Positions 50,131 through 62,434 of a stretch of 64,000 nucleotides of DNA are shown here, piece after piece. Every line of letters begins with the position of its first letter. Position 1 is the stretch's first letter. This DNA comes from Neocallimastix lanati (nom. inval.) (lineage: Eukaryota > Neocallimastigomycota > Neocallimastigomycetes > Neocallimastigales > Neocallimastigaceae): NCBI GenBank assembly GCA_016946835.1, contig JACVTC010000133.1, positions 183,501-247,500 on the forward strand. Reading direction: 5' to 3'. Made by a program: the position numbers and the translations under genes. The notes below the pieces were generated by a model that did not search any database, was not told the DNA's origin, and saw only the letters and a list, made by a program, of their open reading frames with translations.

Positions 50131-52000
50131 TAAATAAATTATTTGTATATTTTAGTATTCTAGTACCATTTGAATCTTTCGTTAATATGTCAGTTAGCAT
50201 GTTATCTGTATCAACATATTTTGAATTTATTCTTTTCTTTAATATGTTATTTCTATTGAAATGATATCTGACATCTCTATTTTTAATTTTGTATTAATTT
50301 TCCATTATACATTTACTTGCTTGATTATCAGTATAGATCGTTACATTTAATTTCTTATTTTGTATTTCTTTAATAATGTTCCTTAACTATAATATTTTCT
50401 TGACACTTTCTGCAGTACTTATATATCCAGCTTCAACAGTAGAAGTAGCAACACATGATTACTTTTAATTTTTCAGATATCCAACATATAGAACTGTTTC
50501 CCACTAAAATAATTTCACTGGAAGTAGATTTTCTATCATTCCTATCACCTGGTGTATACAATTAACTCACCCTTTCTATCATATTTAATTTTATAATCTT
50601 TTGTACTATTTAATTTTTTTTAAAGTGCTTATTACTTTGTTCCAATCTAAAATCATTGGTTATTAACTTTTTTTTTGAAAGCCTTATTTACTGCGAAGGA
50701 AATTTTTGGTCTTGTTCATTTTGATAAATAAATAGAGATCCAATTACACTTTATTTATATATTGTTTTATCAAAAAGTTTTTTATTGTTAGATATGTTGT
50801 TGTCTCTTGTGCAAGGTGTTTTTCTTTTTCTAGTATTGTTTATATTGAATTTATTTTTATTAAAAACCTTTCTGAAAAATTCTATGCCTTTTATTTCGTT
50901 TTTCCACTTTAATTCCTAAAAAATATTCGATTAGTCATCAATTTGATATTTTTAATCTTTTATTAATTTTTAATATTATATCTTTGATATATTTTGTTTC
51001 TCCACTAACCATATCATCAAAGTAGAGTTCAATTATATATTTAGTTTTAGTATGTACTTTAATATTTTAATATGTATTGTTCCGCTTTTATTAGTTTAAA
51101 ATTATTATTAATCAAGAATTTTCATATTGTTTAATATCATATTGTCTACCTGATTGCTTAAGGCCATATAAGGCTTTGTTAAGTTTTCGGTATCCCCTCC
51201 CAAAATTTATATCGATTTTAGGAATTGTAGAGTAAATATCTTTATCAAGAGAAATAGTCTAAGAATATCAATATTTAAAATAGGGGAATTAATGTGATCA
51301 TAATTAATACATTAATTCCCCATTTTTGACGGAAACCTATAGCAGCAAGACGAGATTTATATTTAAAAATAAAATTATTTAGTATCTCTTTTAGTAGCGA
51401 AAATCTATTTAGTAGAAATAACGTTTTTACCCAGGGGAATTTTTGAGACAAAAGTCATAATCTTATTTGAATATAAGCCATTTAATTCATCTTTAATAGC
51501 ATTAATCCATAAATTTTTATTGAGGCAACTTATTGCTTCATCATAGCTATTAAGAGAATCAGAATAAATAGATATGATCATATAGGTATCATCGTGATTT
51601 AACTTTCTTCTTATAGTTCTAAGGATAGAAGGAATAACTGTTTTAGAATCTAGAGAATTTGGAGGTAATGATCGTTTTCTGGAAGAACCGGGATAATTAA
51701 CATTATCGTAATTAATTATTATATCATATTTATTTAATTTTCATTAGATTTAATAATATTTTGAGCTATAATTGTAAGAGATTTGTTATCTTGATATAAA
51801 TTATCATATTTTGCAGATTATTAGTTGTATTGATAAATTATCAAAATTGAATCTTTCATAAAATTTTATTAATTTGAAATAAATTATAGGTATTATAACT
51901 TCATAAGTTGACGAAATATTACAAGAAACAAAGGAAATTATTGTATAATCTGAAACCTCACTTGAAGTTAAATTAATAATAATATTTTCTTTTTAGGGTA
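50131..52000 (-). mobile_element. Ty1/copia retrotransposon relic (RT-RNase H portion)
   Basis: The minus strand shows decayed copia polyprotein segments in order. The start of the reverse-transcriptase domain is at about 51560-51480 (YDEAISCLNKNLWINAIKDE). A KALYGLKQSGRQ-like motif is near 51165. A degraded YVDD box as LYFDDMV is near 51020. RNase H signatures include GDRNDRKSTSSE near 50545, IYTDNQASKCIM near 50330, DVRYHF near 50270 and a final DILTK near 50185. Many stops and frameshifts interrupt it. Gag, protease and integrase were not recognised, and no LTR pair was found. Non-functional. Confidence 0.88.
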
Positions 52001-52439
52001 TTAGAAGAATAAAATGAATTTTTGATAATTTTATTTGAGGGTGTGATGGAATTTTAAAATTTTGAATTTTTATTGTCACTGTTTGATAAAATAATTTTAT
52101 TATTAAAGTTTTCGTCATTTTTTGAATAATTTTTATGGTCTATAATCTTATTTAAAATTTCAATATTTTTATATATATCATTAATTTTGTTATTGATATA
52201 AAAAAATATATATATGTAGCAACATATTTGTATATTTAATAATAATTATTAATTATTAAAATTAAATCTTTTTATAAGCATCAATTTTTGAAATAATTAC
52301 TTATTCATCTATTAATTGATATTCCTACTTATATTATTAACTATAATATCAAAAAATATTAAATAATTAATTTATTCTTAATATATTAATATATTATATA
52401 ATAATAATCTTATTATTTTCTATTATTTATAAATTTGAA

Positions 52440-52690
52440 GTTATTGTAATTTGTACATTTAATTTCTTGGAATTTACCAACATCAGACCAATATGATTCA
52501 ATAACATCTTTGAATTTAATGATATTCTTTTTCCTAATTTTCCTTTAGAACACCAATGAATCTTTTCGAACAAGAATAACGTGGCATAGAAAGGATATGG
52601 TTTATGAGATCTTTAATGATACATTTTGAATTATTCCATTTATAAAAGCATTTTATTTGAAGAAAAGCACAAAAGCCAGAAATTGGAAAC
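52440..52690 (-). pseudogene. Decayed coding sequence of unknown family
   Basis: Minus-strand frames carry protein-like stretches interrupted by stops and shifts: KCIIKDLINHILSMPRYSCS, then IIKFKDVIESYWSDVGKF and QEIKCTNYNNFKF. It may belong to the retrotransposon relic next to it or to another element. Confidence 0.35.
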
Positions 52691-52726
<36 letters not shown>

Positions 52727-52727
<1 letters not shown>

Positions 52728-52802
52728 ATGGCACAATGTTTGGATTTTTTATCATCACTCTCGATATCATGAGAACTAAGATGGTCTACCATCCGTGAAC
52801 TT
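52727..52802. repeat. Dispersed block after a poly-A tract (second copy)
   Basis: Follows about 32 A residues. Contains TCACTCTCGATATCATGAGA and ACTAAGATGGTCTACCATCC, related to 5735-5820. Read on the minus strand it contains GTGATGATAAA and ends in poly-T. Confidence 0.45.
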
Positions 52803-52835
52803 ATATATAATTTAATTATTATTTATTGTAAAGTT

Positions 52836-53080
52836 TATATTAACAATACATAATTTTTTTATTATAATATAATATAGATATATTTAATTATATTATAATT
52901 AAATATATATAGTTGATATTGATATTATTTGTTATATTATTTACATATTATTATTTTATATTAACAATACATAATTTTTTTTTATTATAATATAATTTAG
53001 ATATATTTAATTATATTATAATTAAATATATATAGTTGATATTGATATTATTTGTTATATTATTTACATATTATTATTTT
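52836..53080. repeat. Tandem duplication, 121-bp unit, two copies
   Basis: Near-identical adjacent units containing TATATATAGTTGATATTGAT, starting at 52836 and 52957. Confidence 0.92.
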
Positions 53081-53224
53081 ATATTAAGTTTATTATTAAA
53101 CTATAATTTTGTATGTAAATAATCTTTGTAATAACGATCCTTCCAGAAATTATTAAACGATGTTAACTTGATTAATTTCAAGGATAGAAAATATTAATAT
53201 TAAAAAAAATAATATAATTATACT

Positions 53225-53260
<36 letters not shown>

Positions 53261-53428
53261 GCCCATAATATCCTGAATATCATTATTATCTTTCCTCAGT
53301 ACAATCAATTACTTATTATTATTTATATTTAATCATTTATTACTTATTATTTATTATTAATTACTTATTATTTATATTTAATTATTTAATATTTATTTAA
53401 TTATTTAATATTTATTTAATTAATTATT

Positions 53429-53484
<56 letters not shown>

Positions 53485-53987
53485 TTAATTTATTTATAAT
53501 TGTTTTAAAAAATTATAGATTTAAATTACAGTTTGTACTTCCGAATTTAAGGTTTATAATTATGTCAACTTTAATAATATATTTTATGATAAAGAGTTAC
53601 TATATATATTTAAAATTTTTATTTCCATATTTATTTTAATAATTATAAAGAGTTTCTAGTTCAAAATATAATATTAAAAAGGTATATAATTATTCCAAAT
53701 TACATGCTTTTACTATTATTATTGTGAACTTTTATATTACATATATTACAATATATTATTTTTAATTAATATAATTTAGAGTTGATATATATTACAATAT
53801 ATTATTTTTAATTAATATAATTTAGAGTTGATAAATGTTTTTAAACTTTAAATAAAAATTACGTTATTACGTTATTAATTTAATTAATTTTTATTAATAT
53901 TAAAAAATGATTCTCTGAATTTTAATTTTTTTTTTTTTTTTAATTGATCACTTTAGAATATAAATATTTATCCTTTACCTTTACCTA

Positions 53988-54025
<38 letters not shown>

Positions 54026-54280
54026 AAAAATAATAAAAAAAATAAAAAAAATAAAAATTAGTTCTATAAAAAACAAATAACAAATTAAATAACAAATTAA
54101 ATAACAAATTAAATAACAAATTAAATAATAATAAATTAAAATAAAAAAAAAAAAAAAAAAAAATAACAAATTAAATAAAGAAATATTATATAACTAATAA
54201 AATTACTTTTATTCAAAATAAATAAGTTTTATAATTACTTTTCCTTATAACAAATAAATTATATAGCAAATAAATTAATA
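53081..54280. other. AT-rich spacer upstream of the SPFH gene
   Basis: Poly-A at 53229-53258, (TATT)n at about 53422-53484, a 46-bp duplication at 53738-53830, another poly-A at 53991-54022, and ATAACAAATTAA-type 12-bp repeats at about 54074-54175. No gene. Confidence 0.75.
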
Positions 54281-55141
54281 ATGAGCTTAATTTTTACTGT
54301 TAAGCAACAAAATTGTGCAATTATCGAACGTTTCGGAAAATATCATCGTATTGCTAAATCAGGATTACATTTTAAAATTCCTATTGTAGATAAAATATGC
54401 TCTATACTTACTCTGAAAATTCAACAATTGAATGTTTCAGTAGAAACTAAAACAAAAGATAATGTCTTTGTAAATTTGGTAGTTGCAGTTCAATATAGAG
54501 TACTTGCAGATAAAGTATACGAAGCCTGCTATATGTTACAAGACCCAGAACAACAAATTAAGGCTTTCGTTTTTGATTTGGTCAGAGCACAAGTTCCATT
54601 GTTAGATTTAGATGATGTATTTTCTAAAAAAGATGACATTGCTATTGCCGTAAAAAATGAGCTTGAAGGACAAATGGCAGAATTTGGTTATGGGATTATC
54701 AAAGCTTTAGTTACCGATGTCAATCCAGATGCAAATGTTAAAGCTGCAATGAATGAAATCAACACAGCTCAAAGATTAAGAATTGCAGCTACTGAAAAGG
54801 GTGAAACTGAAAAGATTATGAAAGTTAAGCAAGCTGAAGCTGAAGCTGATGCTGCTATATTACAAGGTAAAGGTATTGCAGGACAACGTCAAGCTATCAT
54901 CGAAGGATTATCAGATTCAGTAGGGGAATTTGTCAAACAAATTCCAGGAACTGATCCAGCTCGTGTTATGGATATGGTTCTAATGATTCAATATATTGAT
55001 ACCTTAAAAGAAATTGGAGGAAATTCTAACTCTAATATTGTATTCGTTCCTCATTCCCCAGGAAATGTAAATAATCTAGCATCTCAAATTCAAGAAACAG
55101 TTTTTGCAGCACAAAAGCTAAATAACAATGGCACAAATTAA
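54281..55141 (+). CDS. SPFH/band-7 protein, hypersensitive-induced-response (HIR) type, copy 1
   Basis: Intronless, 286 residues. The band-7/prohibitin domain spans about 5-190 with HIR hallmarks: VETKTKDNVFVN near 54, AFVFDLVRAQVP near 95, LDDVFSKKDDIA near 110, LVTDVNPDANVKAAMNEIN near 143. An Ala/Glu-rich helical segment follows (about 165-200), then GIAGQRQAIIEGL and VFVPHSPG near the end. Plant HIR proteins begin MG and are lipid-modified; this one begins MSLIF, so it lacks that site. Such proteins assemble into oligomeric membrane scaffolds at lipid domains. It differs from copy 2 mainly in a short stretch at about 38-48 and at the C-terminus. The function in this organism is inferred only. 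Confidence 0.93.
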   Translation: MSLIFTVKQQNCAIIERFGKYHRIAKSGLHFKIPIVDKICSILTLKIQQLNVSVETKTKDNVFVNLVVAVQYRVLADKVYEACYMLQDPEQQIKAFVFDLVRAQVPLLDLDDVFSKKDDIAIAVKNELEGQMAEFGYGIIKALVTDVNPDANVKAAMNEINTAQRLRIAATEKGETEKIMKVKQAEAEADAAILQGKGIAGQRQAIIEGLSDSVGEFVKQIPGTDPARVMDMVLMIQYIDTLKEIGGNSNSNIVFVPHSPGNVNNLASQIQETVFAAQKLNNNGTN

Positions 55142-55400
55142 TGTATTAATACTTTCGAATGAATATGGAAAGTCAACATGAAAAAAAAAATATATATATA
55201 TATAAAGTAATAATCTTCTATAACAGCTGAAATTCTTCTTTATATTTCCCAACTGGTATCGAAATTTAATTCTATTAATTAATAAAATATCTATTAAAAA
55301 AAAATATATATATATATATATATCAATATCAAAATAAAATAAACTAAAAAATAATCTATGTAAAGAAAAGAAAATTAAAAATATATATATACAATAAAAC

Positions 55401-55435
<35 letters not shown>

Positions 55436-55752
55436 TTTAATTAAACTTTTTTATTTTTTATTTAAGGAATACGTAATAATAAATTAATTTTAAATTTAAA
55501 TGTAATAAAAAGAACAAAATAAAAAATTATATTAAAAATTTAATACTATGTACTACGGTATATCATAGGGTTTCATTTTTTAGTTTAATTAATTTTTTTT
55601 TTATCTTATTTAATTTTGATTTTATAGATATGTCAATTTTATTTCTCATATTTTATTATAAAGAGTTAAATTTTAATTTTTATTATCTTTATAATGTGGC
55701 TTATATTATATATATATTTAAAAGAAACAAAACAAAACAAAACAAAACAAAA

Positions 55753-55784
<32 letters not shown>

Positions 55785-55964
55785 CATATGTAATATAATA
55801 TAATGAATATTATATAATGATAAGATTAAAATAATAGTAATAATAATAATAATAATAGTAAAAAATATTTTATTGTATTTTATAAATTTTATAAATTTAT
55901 AATATTTGTAATTTAATCAAAATTCATTTTATTTATTTATTTATATTAAATGAGAAAATAACAG

Positions 55965-55995
<31 letters not shown>

Positions 55996-56375
55996 AAAAA
56001 TTGATTTTCTAAATTATAAATATTTAAAATTTTTATATATTAAATGATAAACAAAAAATATAAATTTTTATTTTTTATAAAGAACTACTTTTTTTTTATT
56101 ATTATTATTATTATTTCTATATCTTTTGTTTATTTTTTTTTTTAATTTATATATACATAATATATTACTTTTTTTTTTTATTATATTATATTCTATGTTT
56201 TTTATTTTTTTCTCTATATTATTATTATTAATTTTTTTTTTTTTTTTTTTTTTTGAAGTTAAACAAATCTATCTATATTTATAAATTTTTTAATAATTAC
56301 TGATAGAATGTTGATAAACCTATTTTTTAGTTTTTAATTTTTAATATTGTATTATTTTTTTAGTAATTATTTTTT

Positions 56376-56411
<36 letters not shown>

Positions 56412-56486
56412 TTGTTGTTGTTGTTGTTGTTATTATTTTCTCTTTTTGTTTTTCATTGAAATATTGAAGTTTCCTTTTTTATTTAT
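55142..56486. other. Convergent spacer between SPFH copy 1 and the esterase gene
   Basis: The first 170 bp are related to the 3' flanks of the other SPFH copies. The rest has poly-A at about 55400-55434, (AAAAC)n running into poly-A at 55725-55773, T tracts at 56226-56255 and 56381-56410, and a (TTG)n at 56410-56430. No gene. Confidence 0.75.
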
Positions 56487-57881
56487 TTATTTAAATACAA
56501 TCTTAAGGAAATTATATATACCATGATTCCATACAGAAGATTCATGACCTCCTGGAATATCATAATAATAGTTATTTCCTTCAAAACCATTAGCAACAAG
56601 AACCTTATGGTATCTTAATGGATCAGATAATATAAATTCATCATCTCTACCACTCATAATAAGTAAATATGTATCATTAACATATTCATTAGCTAAAGAA
56701 AATTGTTCTTCAGTAAATAATCCATCTTCTTTAGTGAAAAAGTTTTCATATTTGAAAATACCACTAGCTGGACTAAAAGCGGCAATATAGCCTATTAATT
56801 CTGGGTGTTTAATGGATATATAGAGTGATTCTCTTCCCCCCATAGAGAAACCGGCCATAGCGGTATGTTTTCTTCCAGTGAGAACAGAATAATGACTTTC
56901 AATATATGGCTTAAGGATATCAGTAAATTCATATAAAAAGTCAGCCCAAGCCTTCATATGTTCTTTAGAAAGAGAATAACTAGGATCACTAAAATCATAA
57001 GATGGAGTAACACGATCATTTACTAAAACGATAATCATTGGTTCAGTTTCACCCCTAGCAAGAAGATTACCATAAATTTCATTAATATTTAATTTTAGAT
57101 AGTCATTTTCATCACCTTCTCCTCCATGATTTAAATATAAGACTGGATATTTTTTATTAGTATCATAATTTGGTGGAGTTATGACAATGGCGGGTCTTTC
57201 AGTACCAGTCATACTAGAATAATATTTAATTCTATTAATTTCTCCATAGGTTACATTTTCTTTTTTTACATTGAAGTCTTCGGGAGGACTTGGAATTTCT
57301 TTCTCCATTGTTAATGAAAGAGCTGGAATTTCATCTGGTTCTTCAATAACTAAAGGAATAGCTTGAATTTCATCTTTCTCATTATCCGAAGCTGAATCTT
57401 CATCAAAAATTAATTCAGCAGTTACTTCTTCAGCATTATTCAAATTATCTAAATTAAAACATTTACCATATCCTTCTTGACAACCAACACCACAAAAGGA
57501 AAGACCACTACCGCAATATCCATTTTTACTACAACATAAACCATCACAAATAGCAATATTTTCTCCACATGTCAGTTTCGATAATGGTAGTACAGCTGTA
57601 AAAAAAAAAATAATAATAATAATAATTTAATCATTTAAAAAATATTTTATATAAATTACAACAATATTAAATATTGTTTTATTAAATATAATTATTAAAA
57701 AGTTTTGTATATATACTTAATAGTTTTATATATATATATATTTAACTTTTAAATAAAAAAGTAGCAATTGCACATACACATAAAATAAATTAAAAAAAAA
57801 AAAAAAAGAATTCTTACCGTTTGACTTCACTAATAAAGTATTTAATGATAATAATAATACAATTCCTTTTAAAGATTTCAT
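56487..57881 (-). CDS. Secreted CBM18-CE1 carbohydrate esterase
   Basis: Two exons, 57881-57818 and 57595-56487, joined in phase (AACG|GTAAGA ... TTTACAG|CTGTAC), 390 residues. Residues 1-20 are a signal peptide (MKSLKGIVLLLSLNTLL). Residues 31-67 form a hevein-type chitin-binding module with all eight Cys (31, 38, 42, 43, 49, 56, 60, 67). An acidic linker runs to about 125. The alpha/beta-hydrolase domain has VLYLNHGGEGDE, the nucleophile Ser272 in GFSMGG, the acid Asp339/340 in SGRDDEF and His372 in GGHESSVW, the order seen in CE1 enzymes (feruloyl and acetylxylan esterases). It is probably exported to cleave ester side groups from plant xylan; which ester is cleaved is not shown. A broken copy lies at 43254-43680. 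Confidence 0.93.
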
Positions 57882-58756
57882 TTTTTTATCTTCTATTATA
57901 ATTATTGTTTTTATAATTATTTAATATAGAAGTTTCCTTCTTATTTTATTTTATTTATTTTTATATATTTTTATTATATGAATTAAACCTTTTTTATAAT
58001 TTTTTTAATATTATATAAAAAAATGAAAAAAAAAATTTTTTTTTTCACTATTTATAATATTTAATTCTAATACGGTATAATTCAAAATCAATATTATACA
58101 TTAATTTTAATTTATTTTTTATATTATTATTTTATATTATTAAATAAAATTTTTGGTATACAATTTTTTTTAATTACAATAATGAATATTACTTATAAAC
58201 TATTTTATTAATATATTAATTAAGGGTTTGTTTATTTTTATATATTTATTTATTTACTAATTATTTTTTTATCTATTTATTTATTATTTATTTTCTTTTC
58301 TTTTCTTTTTTACTTTTTCTAAATATAATATTAAACAACCTTGTTATTCAATCATCATCATTTTTTCTCTATTTTTTGAATCAGTAATTAAATTTTAATT
58401 TATAAAATTAAAAGTAGAAAAAAAAAAATTATCATTATTATAAATTACCATAATTAGATTGATCAGTAACTTTATAAATTAAATAATTATTTATTTATCA
58501 ATTTATATATTTACTTTTTACTTTTTCATTTATTTATTTATTAATAATTATTCATTTATTTAATCTCCTTTTATTTTTAAAAATTTTTTTTATCTTTTAT
58601 TGTTCTTCTTTACATTAAAAATTAGTTTTTCTTTGAATCAGTAATAGAAAATTTTAATTTATCATTTTTAAGATGGAAAAGAAAATAATTAAAGATTATT
58701 ACTTAACTAATACAATTAAATTATTATATAGACTAATAAAATATATATCAATAATT
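57882..58756. other. AT-rich spacer
   Basis: Upstream region of the esterase gene; A/T tracts and (ATTT)n. No gene or clear promoter motif. Confidence 0.7.
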
Positions 58757-59041
58757 ATAGAATTAAATTAACATTAATAATAAACTTTAAGAATTAAATC
58801 AAAACAAGTTATATCTTTAACCAAAGAATAATATTAAATAATAATTCATTTATTTATTTCTTTCATATATATATAAAATAAAGATTGACCCCTTTAATAT
58901 ATATATATATATATTTTTTTTTTTTAAAGTTTATTATTAATGTTAATTTAATTCTATATATATATGAAAGAAATAAATAAATGAATCATTATTTAATATT
59001 ATTCTTTGGTTAAAGATATAACTTGTTTTGATTTTATTCTT
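58757..59041. repeat. Large interleaved inverted repeats (A-B-A'-B')
   Basis: A (58757-58788, 32 nt) has a perfect reverse complement A' at 58926-58957. B (58789-58873, 85 nt) has its reverse complement B' at about 58957-59041 with two mismatches (it contains GTTATATCTTTAACCAAAGA). Order along the DNA is A, B, spacer, A', B'. A plain inverted duplication would give A, B, B', A'. No open frame. Confidence 0.9.
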
Positions 59042-60265
59042 AAAGACAAAGAAGAAATTTATATATTTAAGCCTATTTTATATTTATTTATTACTTTATT
59101 TAATCTTTATAAGATACAAAACAAAGATTACACTTTTATGTTATTTAAATGAATATATATTAGTATATTTTAAGCATTTAATAAATATAATCAAGTATTC
59201 TTAAAGTGTAGTATTAAAATATTTTTATTGTTATTAATAATTTAACTTTATAATATTTCAAATAAAATTTTTTTTTTATTTTTATTTTCACAATATTTTA
59301 TTATTAATTAGAGTTTATGGTTTCATTCTGTCACACCTTGACATATAATATAAGTAAAACGGAAAACAAAAAAAAAAATTGTATCATGACTTTTTTAAAT
59401 AACATGTTAAATAAACGTGATTAAGTAAATGATATGTGGGACTTTTATGTGCTATATATTTTCTGATAGTGTAATTATATATTTTATTAAAATAAGTATC
59501 TTTTCCTAAAATTATAACCAAGTAAACTTCTCAATATTAAATAAAAATATGAAGAATGGTTATATTAAGGATTATTTACATATAAAAATTATAATTGAAT
59601 AATATAAATATATTGAATAATAATATATAAGAATATAATAATATTATAAATGTGAAGAATGGTTATATTAAGGATTATTTACATATAAAAATTATAATTG
59701 AATAATATAAATATATTGAATAATAATATATAAGAATATAATAATATTATAAATATGAATATATAATAAATAATATCAACTATATATAATTAAAATAACT
59801 ACAACTATCTCATTATATTATAATATATTGAAGAATTATGTATTTTTAATATAAACTTTAAAATAAATATGAATATTTAAGTTATATATATATTAATATT
59901 CTTATTATATATATTTAGAAGAATTAATTATTTAATTAAATATATTTAATATATTTAATATATTTAATATATTTAATATGAATAAAAAATTATTTCAAAT
60001 ATTATTATTGACAGAAGATATAAATTTAATATTTAATAATTATTATTAAATATACAAATATGTTACTACACATATTTGTTTTATATCATAAATTTCTGTC
60101 AAAAACATAAATTTATTTTTGATCAACAAATTAAATAATTTAAATCATATATTACTTCTTTTTTTTCTTCAAACTTTTATTTTATATTTTTTATATCTAT
60201 TTATTTATAATATATTTTTAATATTAATAATTTTTATAATTATATTTTTCATATAAAATTTTATA
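59042..60265. other. AT-rich spacer with a 103-bp tandem duplication
   Basis: Two near-identical adjacent copies of a 103-bp unit (GAAGAATGGTTATATTAAGG) at about 59547-59757. (TTTAATATA)n lies near 59935-59980. A short IR, CAAATATG / CATATTTG, is at about 60054-60080. No gene. Confidence 0.8.
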
Positions 60266-60732
60266 TCATTTTTAGCTTATATCATAAAATGCACTAGATT
60301 TATTTTTAAGAATATAATTAACTATTTTATAATTATTAATTGAAATTGTATAATCTAATGGTTTAAAATTAGAAAAATAATTACACTTATTAAATGAAGA
60401 GTCATTTTGAATTAAGAATTTAGTAATATTGAAATTATTTACTAATATTACAGTATTCAATGGTATAAACCCATTTTGTGTTTAGATTACAACTTCTTTT
60501 TTATATCTTTTTTAGTTTGATTATTAAAATGTTTACTAATAATTATTTTATTAATTGGAATAACAGTACAAATAATTGTTTCATTAATGATAAATAATCA
60601 TTATCCTCAAGTAATAAATTGATTAAGTCTATTTTTCCTTTTTCAATAGCGAAATTTAATGGAGATTTATAATTATTAATTGAAACTTTAAGAATTTTGT
60701 TGTCTCTATTGATTATAGCATTATAAATTATT
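60266..60732 (-). pseudogene. Broken ankyrin gene copy
   Basis: Clearly homologous to about 47165-47685 of the intact ankyrin gene (46859-48751). It keeps NNFNITKFLIQNDSSFNKCN and PLDYTISINNYKIVNYIL but has stops, deletions (for example the GFTPLN-Cys-Asn region) and frameshifts. A 62-codon piece (60272-60460) is still open. The homology stops at about 60732, exactly where the SINE-like element begins. Confidence 0.92.
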
Positions 60733-60976
60733 ATACCCAGCGGGTGTATTTGACCTGCCTAGAAGGGTTAACACATCATCAAAGTCTATGATTAAATCAT
60801 TGCAAAGTATCAAGGTTGAATAAATAATCAACCAAAATAAAGCCTTTTGGATACTACTGTGGTTTCATGATACATCAGGATAAAAAATTTCAGTGGTTAT
60901 TTGGTGCCAAGTCAAGGATTCGAATCCCGGCCACTACAATAACATGTTTTGTCCTAACCAACTGAAACAACATATA
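60733..60976 (-). mobile_element. tRNA-derived SINE-like element with A and B boxes
   Basis: GC-richer island read on the minus strand. The A box TTTCAGTTGGTTAGGAC is at 60967-60951 and the B box GGGATTCGAATCC at 60928-60916, starts 39 nt apart, as in tRNA genes. Upstream ATGTTG and the A-box region match the element at 12056. About 180 bp of unrelated body follow (GACTTGGCACCAAATAACC and on). The tRNA-like arm lacks a proper acceptor stem and anticodon arm, so it is read as a SINE head and not a tRNA gene. It abuts the broken ankyrin copy. Confidence 0.7.
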
Positions 60977-62434
60977 ATTATTATGAAAACATGTTATTAA
61001 ATGTACTGAAATATGTATGAACCATTAAATATATTTTATACGTATTAATATTATTAAAAAAAATAAGTCTTTTAGTTTAAAATAAATAAAGTTAAATTAT
61101 ATAACAATAATCATAATGAATATATTATTCTTAATATATTCTATGGTTATAGGTAAAAATATTTTATCAATGACGAAATAATTTTTAGTTATATAGAATT
61201 TCTTTTAATCTAAAAGAAACCACATGATTTAGTTCCACGTTTTTCCAAGATTGACAAAAAATTCTTTTATTTAATTATTTTGGTACAAAAAAATAATTCA
61301 TAGAATTTTAGTTAACAAAACTATTAATACTAATATTAATATTAATATTGATATTTTATTTACTAAATAACTGATTTATTATTTAAACGAAAATATAGGA
61401 AAGTTGTCTTTTATTTTAACAATACATAAAATAATAATTATTTAATAACAATAAATAGCATCTCAAAAATATTTAACCCTATTTAATTATCAAAGAACAT
61501 AATATATATTATAATAAAAGAAAAAAATATATAATTTTTTCATTTATTTATTAGATCTTTATTTTAAAGCTTTCCCAATTTACACAAAGCCTGTATATTA
61601 TTTTCAATATAATATATTTATTATATTTTTAATATGCCTTGCATATAATAATTTTAATCAAATAAAATATTTTATTCAATTTACTACTATATAATAATTC
61701 AAATGAACAATGTGATATTATAATAGAATGTAGTACATTCGGAAAATGGCTTGTAAATCTATTAATTATATGCTCTACTCAATGTATATATATTAGATAA
61801 TGTATATAATTTGTATTTACTTATTTAACAATTTTATATTTTGTATCAATTATTAATTATAATTATTAAAATTTAATTTATTTTAATTTAACAATTTTAT
61901 ATTTTGTATCAATTATTAATTATAATTATTAAAATTTAATTTATTTTAATTTAACAAGTTTTACTGCCAACAATTTAATTTTTTTTTTTATAATAGTCAT
62001 TTTTGAATAACATAAACTCTATTACTTATTCTTAATATCAATTATTATTATTGTAATATATTTTATCAATTATTACTTTTGTTATTAGAGTTTTCTATAG
62101 AACTTTAAATAATATTAATTACTATTTTCAAACCCCTTAATAATATATTTTTAATTAAAATTAATTTATTTTAATTAAAAATTTTCACTGCCAGTAATTT
62201 AATATCCATTCTTTTTTTGTCATTTTTGAATATAAATACCTTTAATTTTCCAAAATTTTAAACTTTGAAAACAAAAAATAAAAAAAAACAAAAATTTAAG
62301 CGATTTTAAAAAATATACGACGTATTATAAAACAATTATAATAACAAATATTTTATAAAACAAATAATTTAAAAAAAACAATTATTTTATAAAACAATTA
62401 ATATTACTTTTATTTTAATATATATAAATTAAAA
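60977..62434. other. AT-rich spacer upstream of SPFH copy 2
   Basis: Contains a tandem duplication of about 64 bp at 61823-61957 (AACAATTTTATATTTTGTAT). Less AT-rich patches near 61200-61260 and 61730-61760 have no recognised identity. Confidence 0.7.

Noticed and set aside
52727..52802. C/D-box snoRNA or ribozyme on the minus strand
   Set aside because: A GTGATGA motif is present, but no matching D box, stem or ribozyme core, and it is not conserved in the related block at 5.7 kb.
60272..60460. Small ankyrin gene
   Set aside because: Fragment of a decayed copy of the 46859-48751 gene, with flanking homologous sequence broken.
60916..60967. Functional tRNA gene
   Set aside because: A and B boxes are present, but no acceptor stem pairing or anticodon arm can be drawn; read as a SINE head.
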